Shown one piece after another: positions 1 to 8,632 of a stretch of 64,000 nt of DNA (within the stretch, counting starts at the first letter, position 1; the number at the start of each line of letters is the position of its first letter). The stretch is from Spirosoma telluris. Its GTDB lineage: Bacteria > Bacteroidota > Bacteroidia > Cytophagales > Spirosomataceae. Location: contig QLII01000001.1 of the NCBI GenBank assembly GCA_003259005.1, positions 186,001-250,000 on the forward strand. The letters run 5' to 3'. The position numbers and the translations under genes are program-made. The notes beneath the pieces were generated by a model. That model was not told where the DNA came from and ran no database searches. It saw only the letters and a program-made list of their open reading frames with translations.

Positions 1-2
1 TG

Positions 3-1275
3 GATGGACTCACGGCCACCAACACCTATCGGTACCGTTCCACCATCCGCCAACGCGACGCCCGATTTGACTGGCTCTACAGTCCGTCAACGAAGCATCG
101 GCTGGAATTTGGTGGATCGCTAACGGGCTACAGTTTGCTTCCGGGCTCAATTGTTCCTACCGGCGACTTCTCAAACATTAACGCCCTGACGCTACCAACC
201 GAACAGGCCCACGAGTGGGCGGGCTATATTTCGGAGGAGTGGGCCCCATTTCGGGTGTTGTCGGTGCAGGTGGGTGTACGATATGCTCAATTTACAAATA
301 CAGGGCCGGGGGTGGCTTACCAGTATGCCGAAGGGCAGCCGCGTACCCGAGAGAGCATTACCGATACGCTCCGATACGGTAACGGGCAGGCTGTTGCGCA
401 GTATGGAGGGTGGGAGCCGCGCCTTACCATTCGAGCGAATCTGACGCCCAATAGTTCGCTGAAAGTGAGTTACAACCGTACCCGGCAGTTTCTACATCTT
501 ATCTCAAATACAACGGCCATCTCGCCCGTCGATTTCTGGAAAGTAAGTGATGCTCTAGTGCCCCCTCAGGTAGCCGACCAGTTTGCCGTGGGCTACTTTC
601 GCAATTTTAGCGATAATATGTACGAAACTTCCGTTGAGATCTACCATAAGACGTTGGAAAATCTGGTCGAATACCGAAACGGTGCTACCCTGTTACTCAA
701 CCCGGCGATCGATGCAGATTTATTGCAGGCACAGGGAAAAGCGTATGGAGTAGAAGTAAGCATTCAGAAAACGCGTGGACTGCTGACGGGTTTAATTGCC
801 TACACCTATTCCCGAACGCTGGCACGGGTGTCCAGCCCTTTTCCGAGTGTGCAAATCAACGGGGGGAATGGTATCCCTCCACCTTCGACCGCCCCATAAC
901 CTGACCATTGCCACCCAATGGAAATGGAGCCGGGGCTGGACATTCGGTACGAATTTCGTATACACAAGTGGTCGTCCGACAACGTACCCGGATGGCACCT
1001 ATCGGCTCAACGGAGCCAAAGTACTCGATTATTCGCAGCGTAACGCCGACCGTATTCCCGATTATCACCGGCTGGATGTGTCGTTTACGAAGGATGGTCG
1101 GCGGACAGTGGGGCAACGGCATTACAGCAATTGGTCCATATCGTTTTATAACGTTTATGCCCATAAAAACCCCTATTCAATTTATTTTCAGCGCGTGAAC
1201 ACCACCACCAAAAGCTATCAGCTATCGGTTTTTGGCACCATTATTCCGTCGGTAAGCTGGAATTTTACGTATTAG
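3..1275 (+). CDS. TonB-dependent receptor, C-terminal part (cut by window edge, frameshifted)
   Basis: C-terminal beta-barrel of a TonB-dependent outer-membrane receptor of the plain (non-SusC) type, which would import a ligand using TonB energy. The reading frame is open from the left edge. It shows alternating aromatic beta strands, a late-barrel segment typical of these receptors (DRPHNLTIATQWKW, then FVYTSGRPTTYPDG) and a C-terminus ending in an aromatic residue (WNFTY). The frame breaks between 861 and 895. Adding one G to the G6 run at 861-866 and one C to the C4 run at 892-895 gives a continuous 424-residue barrel, so the break is probably a sequence error. Plug domain and signal peptide lie outside the window, so the ligand cannot be judged. 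Confidence 0.8.
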
Positions 1276-1308
1276 CGGGCAGGCAAAGATTATCTATCAG
1301 TAACTTGT

Positions 1309-1316
1309 TATCTTTG
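1309..1316 (+). promoter_or_regulatory. Bacteroidetes -7 promoter element for the Uma2 gene
   Basis: TATCTTTG matches the Bacteroidetes sigma-A -7 consensus TAnnTTTG and lies 19 nt before the ATG at 1336. No good -33 TTTG is seen. Confidence 0.45.
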
Positions 1317-1335
1317 ATAAATAGCTACCGTTATC

Positions 1336-2007
1336 ATGTCCGACTTGCTGTTACGAATTTTAGATACGCCCCAGGCTCCGCTTATTTTGCAACGGGCACA
1401 GGCCATTTTAAACAATGAACACCAGAAACGGCAGGCGTTCTATGAATGGCTCGATGAAGACAAAAAAGCTGAGTTCATCAATGGAGAGATCGTTGTACAT
1501 TCACCTGCGCTGGATCGCCATAATTCGGCGATGCTGTTGCTGGCTAGGCTCTTGAGTTTCTATGTAGATGATCGTGACCTGGGCTATGTCCGTGCTGAAA
1601 AAGCGTTGGTCGAGCTAACCCGCAACAGCTACGAACCCGACGTTTGCTACTTTGGGCCTGCTAAAGCCTCCCAGATTACGGACGATCAATTATACTACCC
1701 TGCTCCTGATTTTATTGCAGAAGTGCTGTCGAAGACTACCGAAAAAAATGATCGAGAGACCAAATTTGCCGATTATGCCGCTCACCGTGTTGCAGAATAC
1801 TGGATCATAGATCCGCTTCGCCGGACAATTGAGCAATATGGTATTGATGCCGACACGGAAGAATATGCACTGATGGGATCGTATGGCATTAAAGAAACTG
1901 TAACCAGTCATGCTATTACAGGCTTTACTATTCCTGTGCGAGCCTTGTTCGATACGGCGGCAAATATGGGAGCCTTGCGCAACCTGCTACTAAAAGGCGC
2001 TTCTTAA
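1336..2007 (+). CDS. Uma2 family (DUF820) PD-(D/E)XK endonuclease-like protein
   Basis: A 223-residue cytoplasmic protein of the Uma2/DUF820 family, which has a restriction-endonuclease-like fold but whose natural role is mostly unknown. Core motifs are visible: EFINGEIVVHSP (residues ~47-58), the acidic pair in YEPDVCYF (~98-105), PDFIAEVLSKTTEKND (~124-139) and the late EYWIIDP. The EPD and AEVLS positions correspond to the D and E of the PD-(D/E)XK site, followed by the K of the family in KFADY. The ~45 residues before the domain are longer than in many homologues. It stands alone between a TonB receptor and a convergent transporter. Family members are abundant in cyanobacteria and Cytophagales and often scattered singly. 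Confidence 0.85.
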   Translation: MSDLLLRILDTPQAPLILQRAQAILNNEHQKRQAFYEWLDEDKKAEFINGEIVVHSPALDRHNSAMLLLARLLSFYVDDRDLGYVRAEKALVELTRNSYEPDVCYFGPAKASQITDDQLYYPAPDFIAEVLSKTTEKNDRETKFADYAAHRVAEYWIIDPLRRTIEQYGIDADTEEYALMGSYGIKETVTSHAITGFTIPVRALFDTAANMGALRNLLLKGAS

Positions 2008-2044
2008 AACCCCGGTGCCAGTACCGGCACAAAGTGCTTCTGAT

Positions 2045-3009
2045 TCAGGGTAGATTTTCGGCTGTCCAGTCAATGTCATCGACGAATGCAAACGCCCGAA
2101 CGGGGCAATCAGCCACGCGACAGTAATGACAGCACTCTTTCTCGCAGGGGTCGGTGTGGACAAAAATTTCGACCTCGCCCTGAAATCCCTCTTTAAGTGT
2201 GTCTTCAAAATGATGAACTTCATCGTGTACCTTATTCAGCTCCCAATAATAGGGGAGAGTCAGATGACAGTCGATATGTAAATCGGCACCGTATTTCTGA
2301 ACACGGAGATTATGTACATCAATCCAGTTTCGGTCTTTATGAACGGTTAATAACTGAACCACCCGGTGGAGCGTTGGGATGTCCGTTTCGTCCATAAGCC
2401 GGGCAACAGACTGGCGGGTAATCTGAAACCCATTGTAAATAATCACGAATGCCAACAGTACGGACAGCGCACTATCGATCCAGTGTTGGCCCGTAAAGGC
2501 TACCAAAGCCACGCCGATCATGACTACAATGCTACTAAACGTATCCGTGAGTAGGTGTTGTCCGTCGGCAGTCAGGGCGGCCGAATCGGTCTGACGTCCT
2601 GACCGGATAAGCATCCAGCCCACAAAAGCGTTGGCTACCGCCGTTACGCCAACCAGCACAAACCCCAGTCGAGATTACTCAGTGGCTTGGGGTCGAAAAA
2701 GCTCAAAATAGCCTGCCAGATAATGACCAGACCCGCCGAAAGGATCATAGCGCCCTCGAAGCCTGACGATAGGAATTCGATTTTGCCGTGGCCATACGGG
2801 TGATTGTGGTCGCGGGGCTGTCCGGCTAAATAGATGCTGTAAAAGGCAAACCCACTAGCGATGACGTTGACGATGGATTCGACGGCATCAGAAAGGATAG
2901 CGGTCGAATAGGTCAGAAAGTAAGCTGTGAATTTGAGAACCAGAAGAACGATGCTCAGTCCCAGCGAGATGCCCATCCAGCGGTATTTCGATTGTTGACC
3001 AGCACGCAT
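2045..3009 (-). CDS. Cation diffusion facilitator family transporter (frameshifted)
   Basis: Membrane antiporter of the CDF family, exporting Zn2+, Fe2+ or similar ions against protons. Helices II and V carry the metal-site residues: SDAVESIVNV in the N-terminal half and TADGQHLLTDT in the C-terminal half (D-x3-E/D and H-x3-D patterns). A cytoplasmic domain follows, with HxD-type metal residues (LHIDCHLTLPYY) and a Cys-rich tail (EKECCHYCRVADCP), an unusual extra metal-binding end. The frame breaks at 2663-2666, where one G added to a G4 run restores NLDWGFVLVGVT and a 321-residue protein. I chose the ATG at 3009 rather than 3081 because a -7 element lies at 3040-3047. It is convergent with the Uma2 gene. 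Confidence 0.85.
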
Positions 3010-3039
3010 GCAGCTTTGTTGAGAAGTAGGTAAGTGCCA

Positions 3040-3047
3040 CAAAGGTA
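3040..3047 (-). promoter_or_regulatory. Bacteroidetes -7 promoter element for the CDF transporter
   Basis: On the minus strand this reads TACCTTTG (TAnnTTTG). It lies about 30 nt before the ATG at 3009 and inside the longer open frame, which argues that translation begins at 3009. Confidence 0.45.
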
Positions 3048-3120
3048 ACAATTCAGTCTGGGAATGTTGGGGTAAATTCACTGTCCTTAGTAGGAAATAG
3101 CCTGAAGCCGACGCTTGACT

Positions 3121-3900
3121 TTAGCTAAATTTGATGGTAAGGCTATCTCGTTTAGGTGGTGTTTTTATGATTGCAAACTGCTGTAAAAACAGTTTGTGAT
3201 TGTTTTCTGGAAACGGAACAGGTTGTTTCCGTCCCTGAACATAAAACTGACTTTTGTCGATTCGCTCCACGAAATCCAGATTAACCAGCAGGGATCGCGA
3301 GAGGTTATAGAAATTAGTACTTGTGAAAAATTGGGAGATATACCCCAAATTCATCGAAAAAACCTGCTTTTGCTCTTCATGAATCAAGTGAACCTCTACG
3401 TAAGCCCGGTCGGCCTGTAAGTAAAGTACATCTCTTTTTTTGATCTTTACATACCCTTTTCCCTGATCTACGGGTAGATACAGATTATCCGATAGAAAAG
3501 GATCAACCGAGTGAGTTTGGGTTGCCTGGTAATTGTAGTAGGCCAGTTCGATCTGAATCGCTAATTCCTTATGCCGAAAGGGTTTAAGCAGGTAAGCCGC
3601 GGGGCGCGTTTGCTGCGCACGGGCAATGGTAGGTTGCTCTGAGTGCCCTGTCAGGAAAATAATGGGCAATGTGTGTTGGGTCAGTAAACGCTGGGCAATA
3701 TCAATTCCATCGTCAGTAGCGTGTTCCAGATGAATATCTATTAGCGCCAAATCGGGTGGATTGATACGGGCGGAGGTTAGCGCTGCGGGTAAATTTCGCG
3801 CAATATCGGTCACTTTATGGCCTGCTTTCTCCAGGGTTTCCCGGATGTCATGAGCTGTCACTAACTCGTCTTCGATGATTAGGATTCTGAGCGATTTCAT
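3121..3900 (-). CDS. LytTR family response regulator
   Basis: A 259-residue response regulator with an N-terminal receiver domain (~1-120) and a C-terminal LytTR DNA-binding domain (~155-259). The receiver shows the acidic pair IIEDE, phospho-acceptor Asp in LALIDIH, Thr in IFLTGH and Lys in LLKPF. LytTR features include the start VKIKKRDVLYLQADRAYVEV and FYNLSRSLLVNLDFV. The open frame reaches further upstream, but MKSLRILIIEDE is the natural family start, so the ATG at 3900 was chosen. That start is 10 nt after the stop of the histidine kinase at 3911, so the two genes form a kinase-regulator operon. LytTR regulators in Bacteroidetes usually act with sensor kinases in this arrangement; the targets are unknown. 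Confidence 0.92.
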   Translation of the reverse strand: MKSLRILIIEDELVTAHDIRETLEKAGHKVTDIARNLPAALTSARINPPDLALIDIHLEHATDDGIDIAQRLLTQHTLPIIFLTGHSEQPTIARAQQTRPAAYLLKPFRHKELAIQIELAYYNYQATQTHSVDPFLSDNLYLPVDQGKGYVKIKKRDVLYLQADRAYVEVHLIHEEQKQVFSMNLGYISQFFTSTNFYNLSRSLLVNLDFVERIDKSQFYVQGRKQPVPFPENNHKLFLQQFAIIKTPPKRDSLTIKFS

Positions 3901-3910
3901 ATAAACCGTA

Positions 3911-5659
3911 TTAAATTTTTTGCCATTTGGGCGAAAGAGGAAGAAGGGTAAAGGACATCGTAAAGAGCGTACCGCCCTTATTTTCAAACTGGAACGTACC
4001 GTATAATTGCTCTACCTGGATCTGAATCAGGCGCATGCCAAATGATTTTGACGACAAGGGGAGTGTATCGAATCCTTTTCCATTGTCGGCTACACGCAGA
4101 TGAAAGGTCGTTTTATTTAACGTGGCTTCGATTTGAAGCGCAGGGGATTGATTTTCCGGAAAGGCATACTTACAGGCGTTAGTGACCAACTCATTCACAA
4201 TTAGCCCAATCCGCATAACATAGTCGGCAGATAGGGTTAGGGTAGGCGGGATATGATACGTGGTCTCAACGTCATCCAGCTCAAATGTTTGTAAGACCAT
4301 TTCAGTCAATTCCCGTACGAAATCGGCCACGGGAACCGTAGTGAGATTGTCGCCATCGTAGAGTTTGCGCTGGAGGAGGCTCATTACTTCAATACGACGC
4401 TGACTGTCTTCGACGGCATTTCTTGCACTTTCGTCGGCAAGGCGATTCGACTGCAAGCTCAACAGACTGGATATTAACTGTAAGTTATTTTTAACGCGGT
4501 GGTTTTGCTCCTGAACCAAAGCCGCATTGTGAAAACTAAGCCGCCGATTTTTCCGGGAAAGCCGATAGAATGTCACACTCGCCACCCCCATTCCTAGTAA
4601 CAAAGCTGAAAGTACGAGTAGAAACCGACGTTGTGTGCGTTGGTTTTGCTGGCTCAGTGCCAGCTCTCGCTGTTGGCTTTTGAGCTGGGCTTCTTTTGTT
4701 TCGGTATCATACTCTATACTCAGTCGGGAGACCGCTCCATTTCGATCGGCCATCAGTTGGCCGCGCTCAAAACCTCGAACTACCAACGATTGATCGAACG
4801 CCTTTTTCCAATCTTTTTTCTGTTGATAATACTGCATAGAGGTGTTGACCAGCTCCCGCTCCATTTCAAACTCTCTGATATTTAACGAATTGTACAGGAA
4901 TCTGGCCTGCTGAAGCAGTGCGTAGGCTTTATCTGGCTGATTGAATTGTAAGTAGGTACGAGCAAATTGGAGGCTAATGATAACCTGGTTACTCTTTTGG
5001 TTCAAGGCTCTATATATATGTATGGCTTTCTGATAGTACTGGAATGCCTGTGGATCTCGCTGCGATCCGTAAATGTTTCCAAGCATGCCGCTCTCCCCAG
5101 CTATACTAATGGAATCGTTTAGCCTGTAAGCCATTTGCTCCGTCCGTTTACAATAGTAAAACAGACTGTCTTGCATTGAATGCCTTTGCGCATTGGCTAA
5201 GCTATCATAACAAATAGATAGATAGGCTTCGCTCATAGACTGGTAGGCCGACAGTAGGGTTTTAGGTGTACTCGCCCGGGCATAAGCCAACGCAAGTCGG
5301 GCATAGTCGAGTGCCTCCGTCAGATTCGTTTGCTCCCGCTCCAGCCAGGATAGTCGACTATAAATTCTGCTGATTTTATCGAATTGATGCTTCTGTTCGA
5401 CAATGCGAAGCGACTTCATGAAATAGCGCTTGGCGGTTAAGTAATCCCGGGCGGCTACGTGTATTTTTCCATACAAGTAATAGGCTTCTGCAAAAAGGGA
5501 AGCGTCTTTTTTTGCAGAAGCTTCCTGTTCAACTTCCTTCGCATAGGCGAGTTTCTCAGGTTGTAGGGGTAACCTGACAGATGGTTGGGCGACAGCAACG
5601 CTTATTCTGAGGAGAATAAGCATGAACAAAAGGGTGCGTTTGTTACTGCACGATTTCAT
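3911..5659 (-). CDS. Sensor histidine kinase, periplasmic TPR region plus HisKA_2/HATPase
   Basis: A 582-residue membrane sensor kinase paired with the LytTR regulator directly downstream. Order: signal peptide (~1-24, cleaved near VAQPS), a long helical TPR-like periplasmic region (~30-310, with repeats such as EALDYARLALAYA and AFQYYQKAIHIYRAL), a coiled segment rich in Q, one membrane helix (~345-365, FLLVLSALLLGMGVASVTFY), then a HisKA_2-type dimerisation domain with phospho-acceptor His near 387 in EQNHRVKNNLQLISSL. The ATPase domain has the N box NELVTNACKYAFPE and G1 box DNGKGFD. TPR-sensor plus LytTR pairs are typical of Cytophagales. The signal sensed is not evident. Confidence 0.92.
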   Translation of the reverse strand: MKSCSNKRTLLFMLILLRISVAVAQPSVRLPLQPEKLAYAKEVEQEASAKKDASLFAEAYYLYGKIHVAARDYLTAKRYFMKSLRIVEQKHQFDKISRIYSRLSWLEREQTNLTEALDYARLALAYARASTPKTLLSAYQSMSEAYLSICYDSLANAQRHSMQDSLFYYCKRTEQMAYRLNDSISIAGESGMLGNIYGSQRDPQAFQYYQKAIHIYRALNQKSNQVIISLQFARTYLQFNQPDKAYALLQQARFLYNSLNIREFEMERELVNTSMQYYQQKKDWKKAFDQSLVVRGFERGQLMADRNGAVSRLSIEYDTETKEAQLKSQQRELALSQQNQRTQRRFLLVLSALLLGMGVASVTFYRLSRKNRRLSFHNAALVQEQNHRVKNNLQLISSLLSLQSNRLADESARNAVEDSQRRIEVMSLLQRKLYDGDNLTTVPVADFVRELTEMVLQTFELDDVETTYHIPPTLTLSADYVMRIGLIVNELVTNACKYAFPENQSPALQIEATLNKTTFHLRVADNGKGFDTLPLSSKSFGMRLIQIQVEQLYGTFQFENKGGTLFTMSFTLLPLSPKWQKI

Positions 5660-6034
5660 TAAATACGGTGTGGAGTCTGGCTGTAGATAGATAGGACTAT
5701 GCGTAAAAATAGGTTTTTTGGCAGACTATTTAGCGCATAAATACCCTTTTTTATGCTTCACGAATGGCTCGGAAAGTAATTGCCGGATTTCGGAAAGAGG
5801 TTGTCCTATCTGGGAGGTTCTTCAAAATGTGTGTTGAAAATGCCCTTAAACTTGAGGTATCTAAATGCCAACTAATAAAAATCAATTGTATGCCAATGGC
5901 AAAACAACGTTGATTTTTCGGGGATTTATCAGTCTATCCACTCCATTGTTTTAACACCCTAACGTAACAGGACTTTCATCTGAAAACACCCTAATATTTA
6001 TCTATCCAGTTCAAATCAATCCATCCAATTTTTT
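5660..6034. other. Intergenic region, divergent starts
   Basis: 375 bases between the divergent kinase and lipoprotein genes. AT-rich and presumably holding both promoters, but I find no clear TAnnTTTG element, repeat or open frame of note. Confidence 0.5.
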
Positions 6035-6478
6035 ATGAAAACGTTCTACACCAAGTCAATCCGCCCTTTGCTAGTGGTATTCACATTTATCCTGCTGGCT
6101 TCATCTTGTAGTAAGAAATCCGATCCTGATCCGCTTGACCAGTATGTAGGCAGCTGGACTGAAACCACACTCAATGGCCAGGCCGATACGGGTGATGACC
6201 TTACCATTAGTAAATCAGGAACAACCTTAACGCTACGTGATTTCCTGGCAAATGATTTTACGGCTACGCTAAGCGGTTCAGGAATTCAGGCCGATAACAA
6301 GAATATCAACACGGGTGCAACATATACATTCACGGATAACACTAAGGGCGTAATTTATTTGAAAAACCTGACGGGGAGCGTATCGGGTGATAAGCTGACG
6401 CTCAAGTATACGTTCTATAGCGAATCCGCCACGAAGTATATAACGGTTGACTTTACAGAGGTATTTGTAAAAAAATAA
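6035..6478 (+). CDS. Lipocalin-like lipoprotein
   Basis: A 147-residue lipoprotein. The signal peptide runs to a lipobox LLASSC (Cys ~25) followed by SKKSDPDP, a charged linker common in Bacteroidetes surface lipoproteins. The mature part begins LDQYVGSWTETTLNG and continues with alternating strands (GTTLTLRDF, YTFTDNTKGVIYL, DKLTLKYTFYS), the pattern of the small lipocalin-like domains of Bacteroidetes. Function unknown; binding of a small hydrophobic molecule is possible by fold only. It is followed in the same direction by a beta-barrel remnant and a PKD lipoprotein. Confidence 0.75.
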   Translation: MKTFYTKSIRPLLVVFTFILLASSCSKKSDPDPLDQYVGSWTETTLNGQADTGDDLTISKSGTTLTLRDFLANDFTATLSGSGIQADNKNINTGATYTFTDNTKGVIYLKNLTGSVSGDKLTLKYTFYSESATKYITVDFTEVFVKK

Positions 6479-6565
6479 GCAGTTGGTCTGGGGGTAGAAA
6501 TGCTTGCCTTTACCCCCAGACTAACTAAAAATATAGCTATCCATCGTTAAAGGGTCTCTATCCTC

Positions 6566-6829
6566 ATGCACAAATACGTACTCGCCATTTTGTTCGCCAG
6601 CTTGCTAGTGGCCACTCTAACCGCATCGTATGCGCAAACAGACGATGTTACCAAAATCGACTATGGAGTGCGCGTTTCGGGCTAGTATGACTTGCCTTCG
6701 GGCCTGACTTTGAATGTACTCTACAATTTAGGCCTTGGTAATATCAATCCCTCCGCAGGCATCGATCAAGTTACTAGTAAAAATAGGACGTTTGGCCTTG
6801 GGATAGGCTATTTTTTATCCAAAAGATAG
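6566..6829 (+). pseudogene. Remnant of an outer-membrane beta-barrel protein
   Basis: An ATG at 6566 begins a clear signal peptide (MHKYVLAILFASLLVATLTA, then SYAQTDD). Nineteen codons later the frame meets an in-frame TAG at 6683-6685. The same frame continues to 6829 with YDLPSGLTLNVLYNLGLGN and ends NRTFGLGIGYFLSKR, which looks like the last two strands of a PorT-like barrel. The piece therefore keeps the start and end of a ~200-residue barrel but has lost the middle and gained a stop. Unlike other broken genes here it is not repaired by one inserted base, so it looks like real decay. It ends 2 nt before the next gene. Confidence 0.65.
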
Positions 6830-6831
6830 AA

Positions 6832-8565
6832 ATGATATCTACACCTATGAAACCGATCAACACCATCAAGTACATGACCGTTACTTATCTCCGGGTGACC
6901 CAGGTGCCAATGTTTCTCTTGTTTTGGCTGGCTCTGTCAGGTCTTGCCTTCGTAAGCTGCAAGAAAAATACGGACCCGGCATCCCCTACACCACCCGTGA
7001 TTACCGTGCTCAACCCCGTCGTGAGCGGAACGGTAAACACCAACACCATACTGGAGGCTTCGGCTACCGGCGGACAGGGTGCGCTGACTTACGCCTGGGT
7101 CATAAAGGCATCACCTACTGACAGTAAAGCTACATTACGCAATGCGAACACATTAAAGGCAGAATTGACACCCGACAAGCCGGGTACATATAGTATTGGC
7201 CTGACGGTTACGGACGCGAACGGCCAGAAAGCAGCCACTGAAATAACCCTTACCGCATCCTTGCCCGGCAAGGCACCCGTTATCAGCGTAGTGACATCTA
7301 TGACGGTAGAAACAGGGAAGCAAACGTCCATTGATGGCAGCAAATCCAGTGATCCCGATGGGGATAAGCTGACGTACGCCTGGACCATTAAAACAAAACC
7401 GACGGGTAGCACCGCCGTACTGACCAACACCGAGGGAGCTATTGCCGGGTTTACCGCCGATATTGCCGGTATATATAGCCTGAGCCTATCCATTTCGGAT
7501 GGCATCTGGCCTGCTGTATCTCAGGAGGTGTCGGTTACGGCCACCGCACCGGCTGTTCGAGTTGTCAACGGAAGCTGGACAACTGCTGACGGTACCAGTG
7601 GTGGTATTGATTATTCGCCCCGAAATAAGTTTTATTCATTTGAGGTAGCCACTAACAATCAGCCGATTTCGCTGACACTCACTTCCTCTGATGTCAACGT
7701 TGGGGTTAGTCTGTACGACCCGCTGGGCAGTCGACTTGTTAATCGGGGTACGGGCCGCTCGGTTGTCGTAGACCAAACAGTCAACGCTGGTACGTACAGC
7801 GTCATGGTCTCTACAGTTCAACGCTATGACGTTGGCGCCTTCCGGCTGGCCGGACGCGGCATTGCATCTGAGTTTATACCGAAGCCTGCCGACCGTGTTC
7901 AGGCAGCCAATGTTAGCTTTGGCTCAGAGGGCGGGGGCGGGGGAATTGGCAATCGCCTTCCCATTTCGCCCCGAAATCAATACTATACCTTTGATGTAAC
8001 CGAAGATAACACCATCACAGATATTAATGTGGCCCCGACAGGCATCAGTATCTGGCTGAATTTACGCAGTCCTGCTGGTGCCGAGGCTGATTATACCTTT
8101 GGCCTGTTGCCGGTTGGTTCGCCACGCTATTTTGCTAAGTCGCTTAACAAAGGCACTTACGGGCTGTATGTTGGCACGGGGACACGTGATGCGATTGGTA
8201 CCTACACGTTAGAGATTTTCGGGAAAGTGAAAAACCTGAAGCAGACCGTGTTTGACTCAGCTATCCAGACAGACAGCTACATCGGTAAAAACGGGGTTAT
8301 TACCTACACCCTGACTGTAACGGAGGATAATACGCCCCTCGATATCAGCCTGCGTTCGCCGGATATTGTGGGCACTGCAGCCCTCATCAATCCGAATGGC
8401 ACTACGATGGACAAATTTACGGTTCCGACTAATTACGACTATATGCTAAACGTAGTTAATAAAGGTGTTTACAAAATAACCATCACACCTGGTTCGGCCA
8501 CCAGCGGCATTGGCAAGTACACCCTGTCCGTGTACGGCAAGTTCAGCGATTTGAAAAAACAATAA
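6832..8565 (+). CDS. PKD-domain lipoprotein with three pre-peptidase-C-like domains
   Basis: A 577-residue exported protein. A hydrophobic segment leads to the lipobox LAFVSC, then KKNTDPASPTPP. Two PKD-like domains follow (~55-135 and ~140-235; the second has GSKSSDPDGDKLTYAWTIK). Three repeats of about 100 residues then each begin like PRNKFYSFEV, PRNQYYTFDV or GVITYTLTV and end in YGxF, resembling bacterial pre-peptidase C-terminal jelly-roll domains. No catalytic domain is seen, so it is probably a surface adhesion or binding protein. Several Met codons could start it (6832, 6847, 6874); the lipobox is in frame with all. It lies 2 nt after the barrel remnant, possibly a former operon partner. 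Confidence 0.8.
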   Translation: MISTPMKPINTIKYMTVTYLRVTQVPMFLLFWLALSGLAFVSCKKNTDPASPTPPVITVLNPVVSGTVNTNTILEASATGGQGALTYAWVIKASPTDSKATLRNANTLKAELTPDKPGTYSIGLTVTDANGQKAATEITLTASLPGKAPVISVVTSMTVETGKQTSIDGSKSSDPDGDKLTYAWTIKTKPTGSTAVLTNTEGAIAGFTADIAGIYSLSLSISDGIWPAVSQEVSVTATAPAVRVVNGSWTTADGTSGGIDYSPRNKFYSFEVATNNQPISLTLTSSDVNVGVSLYDPLGSRLVNRGTGRSVVVDQTVNAGTYSVMVSTVQRYDVGAFRLAGRGIASEFIPKPADRVQAANVSFGSEGGGGGIGNRLPISPRNQYYTFDVTEDNTITDINVAPTGISIWLNLRSPAGAEADYTFGLLPVGSPRYFAKSLNKGTYGLYVGTGTRDAIGTYTLEIFGKVKNLKQTVFDSAIQTDSYIGKNGVITYTLTVTEDNTPLDISLRSPDIVGTAALINPNGTTMDKFTVPTNYDYMLNVVNKGVYKITITPGSATSGIGKYTLSVYGKFSDLKKQ

Positions 8566-8580
8566 GGGGTACCTGCCGAT

Positions 8581-8630
8581 AAACTAACCCATGCGCTAGT
8601 AGCAATACAAACCAGCGCATGGGTTAGTTT
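8581..8630. terminator. Bidirectional hairpin terminator
   Basis: Perfect 17-bp inverted repeat (AAACTAACCCATGCGCT and its complement) with a 16-nt loop. It has T-rich flanks on both sides and lies between the convergent ends of the PKD lipoprotein and the M61 peptidase. Confidence 0.8.
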
Positions 8631-8632
8631 GT

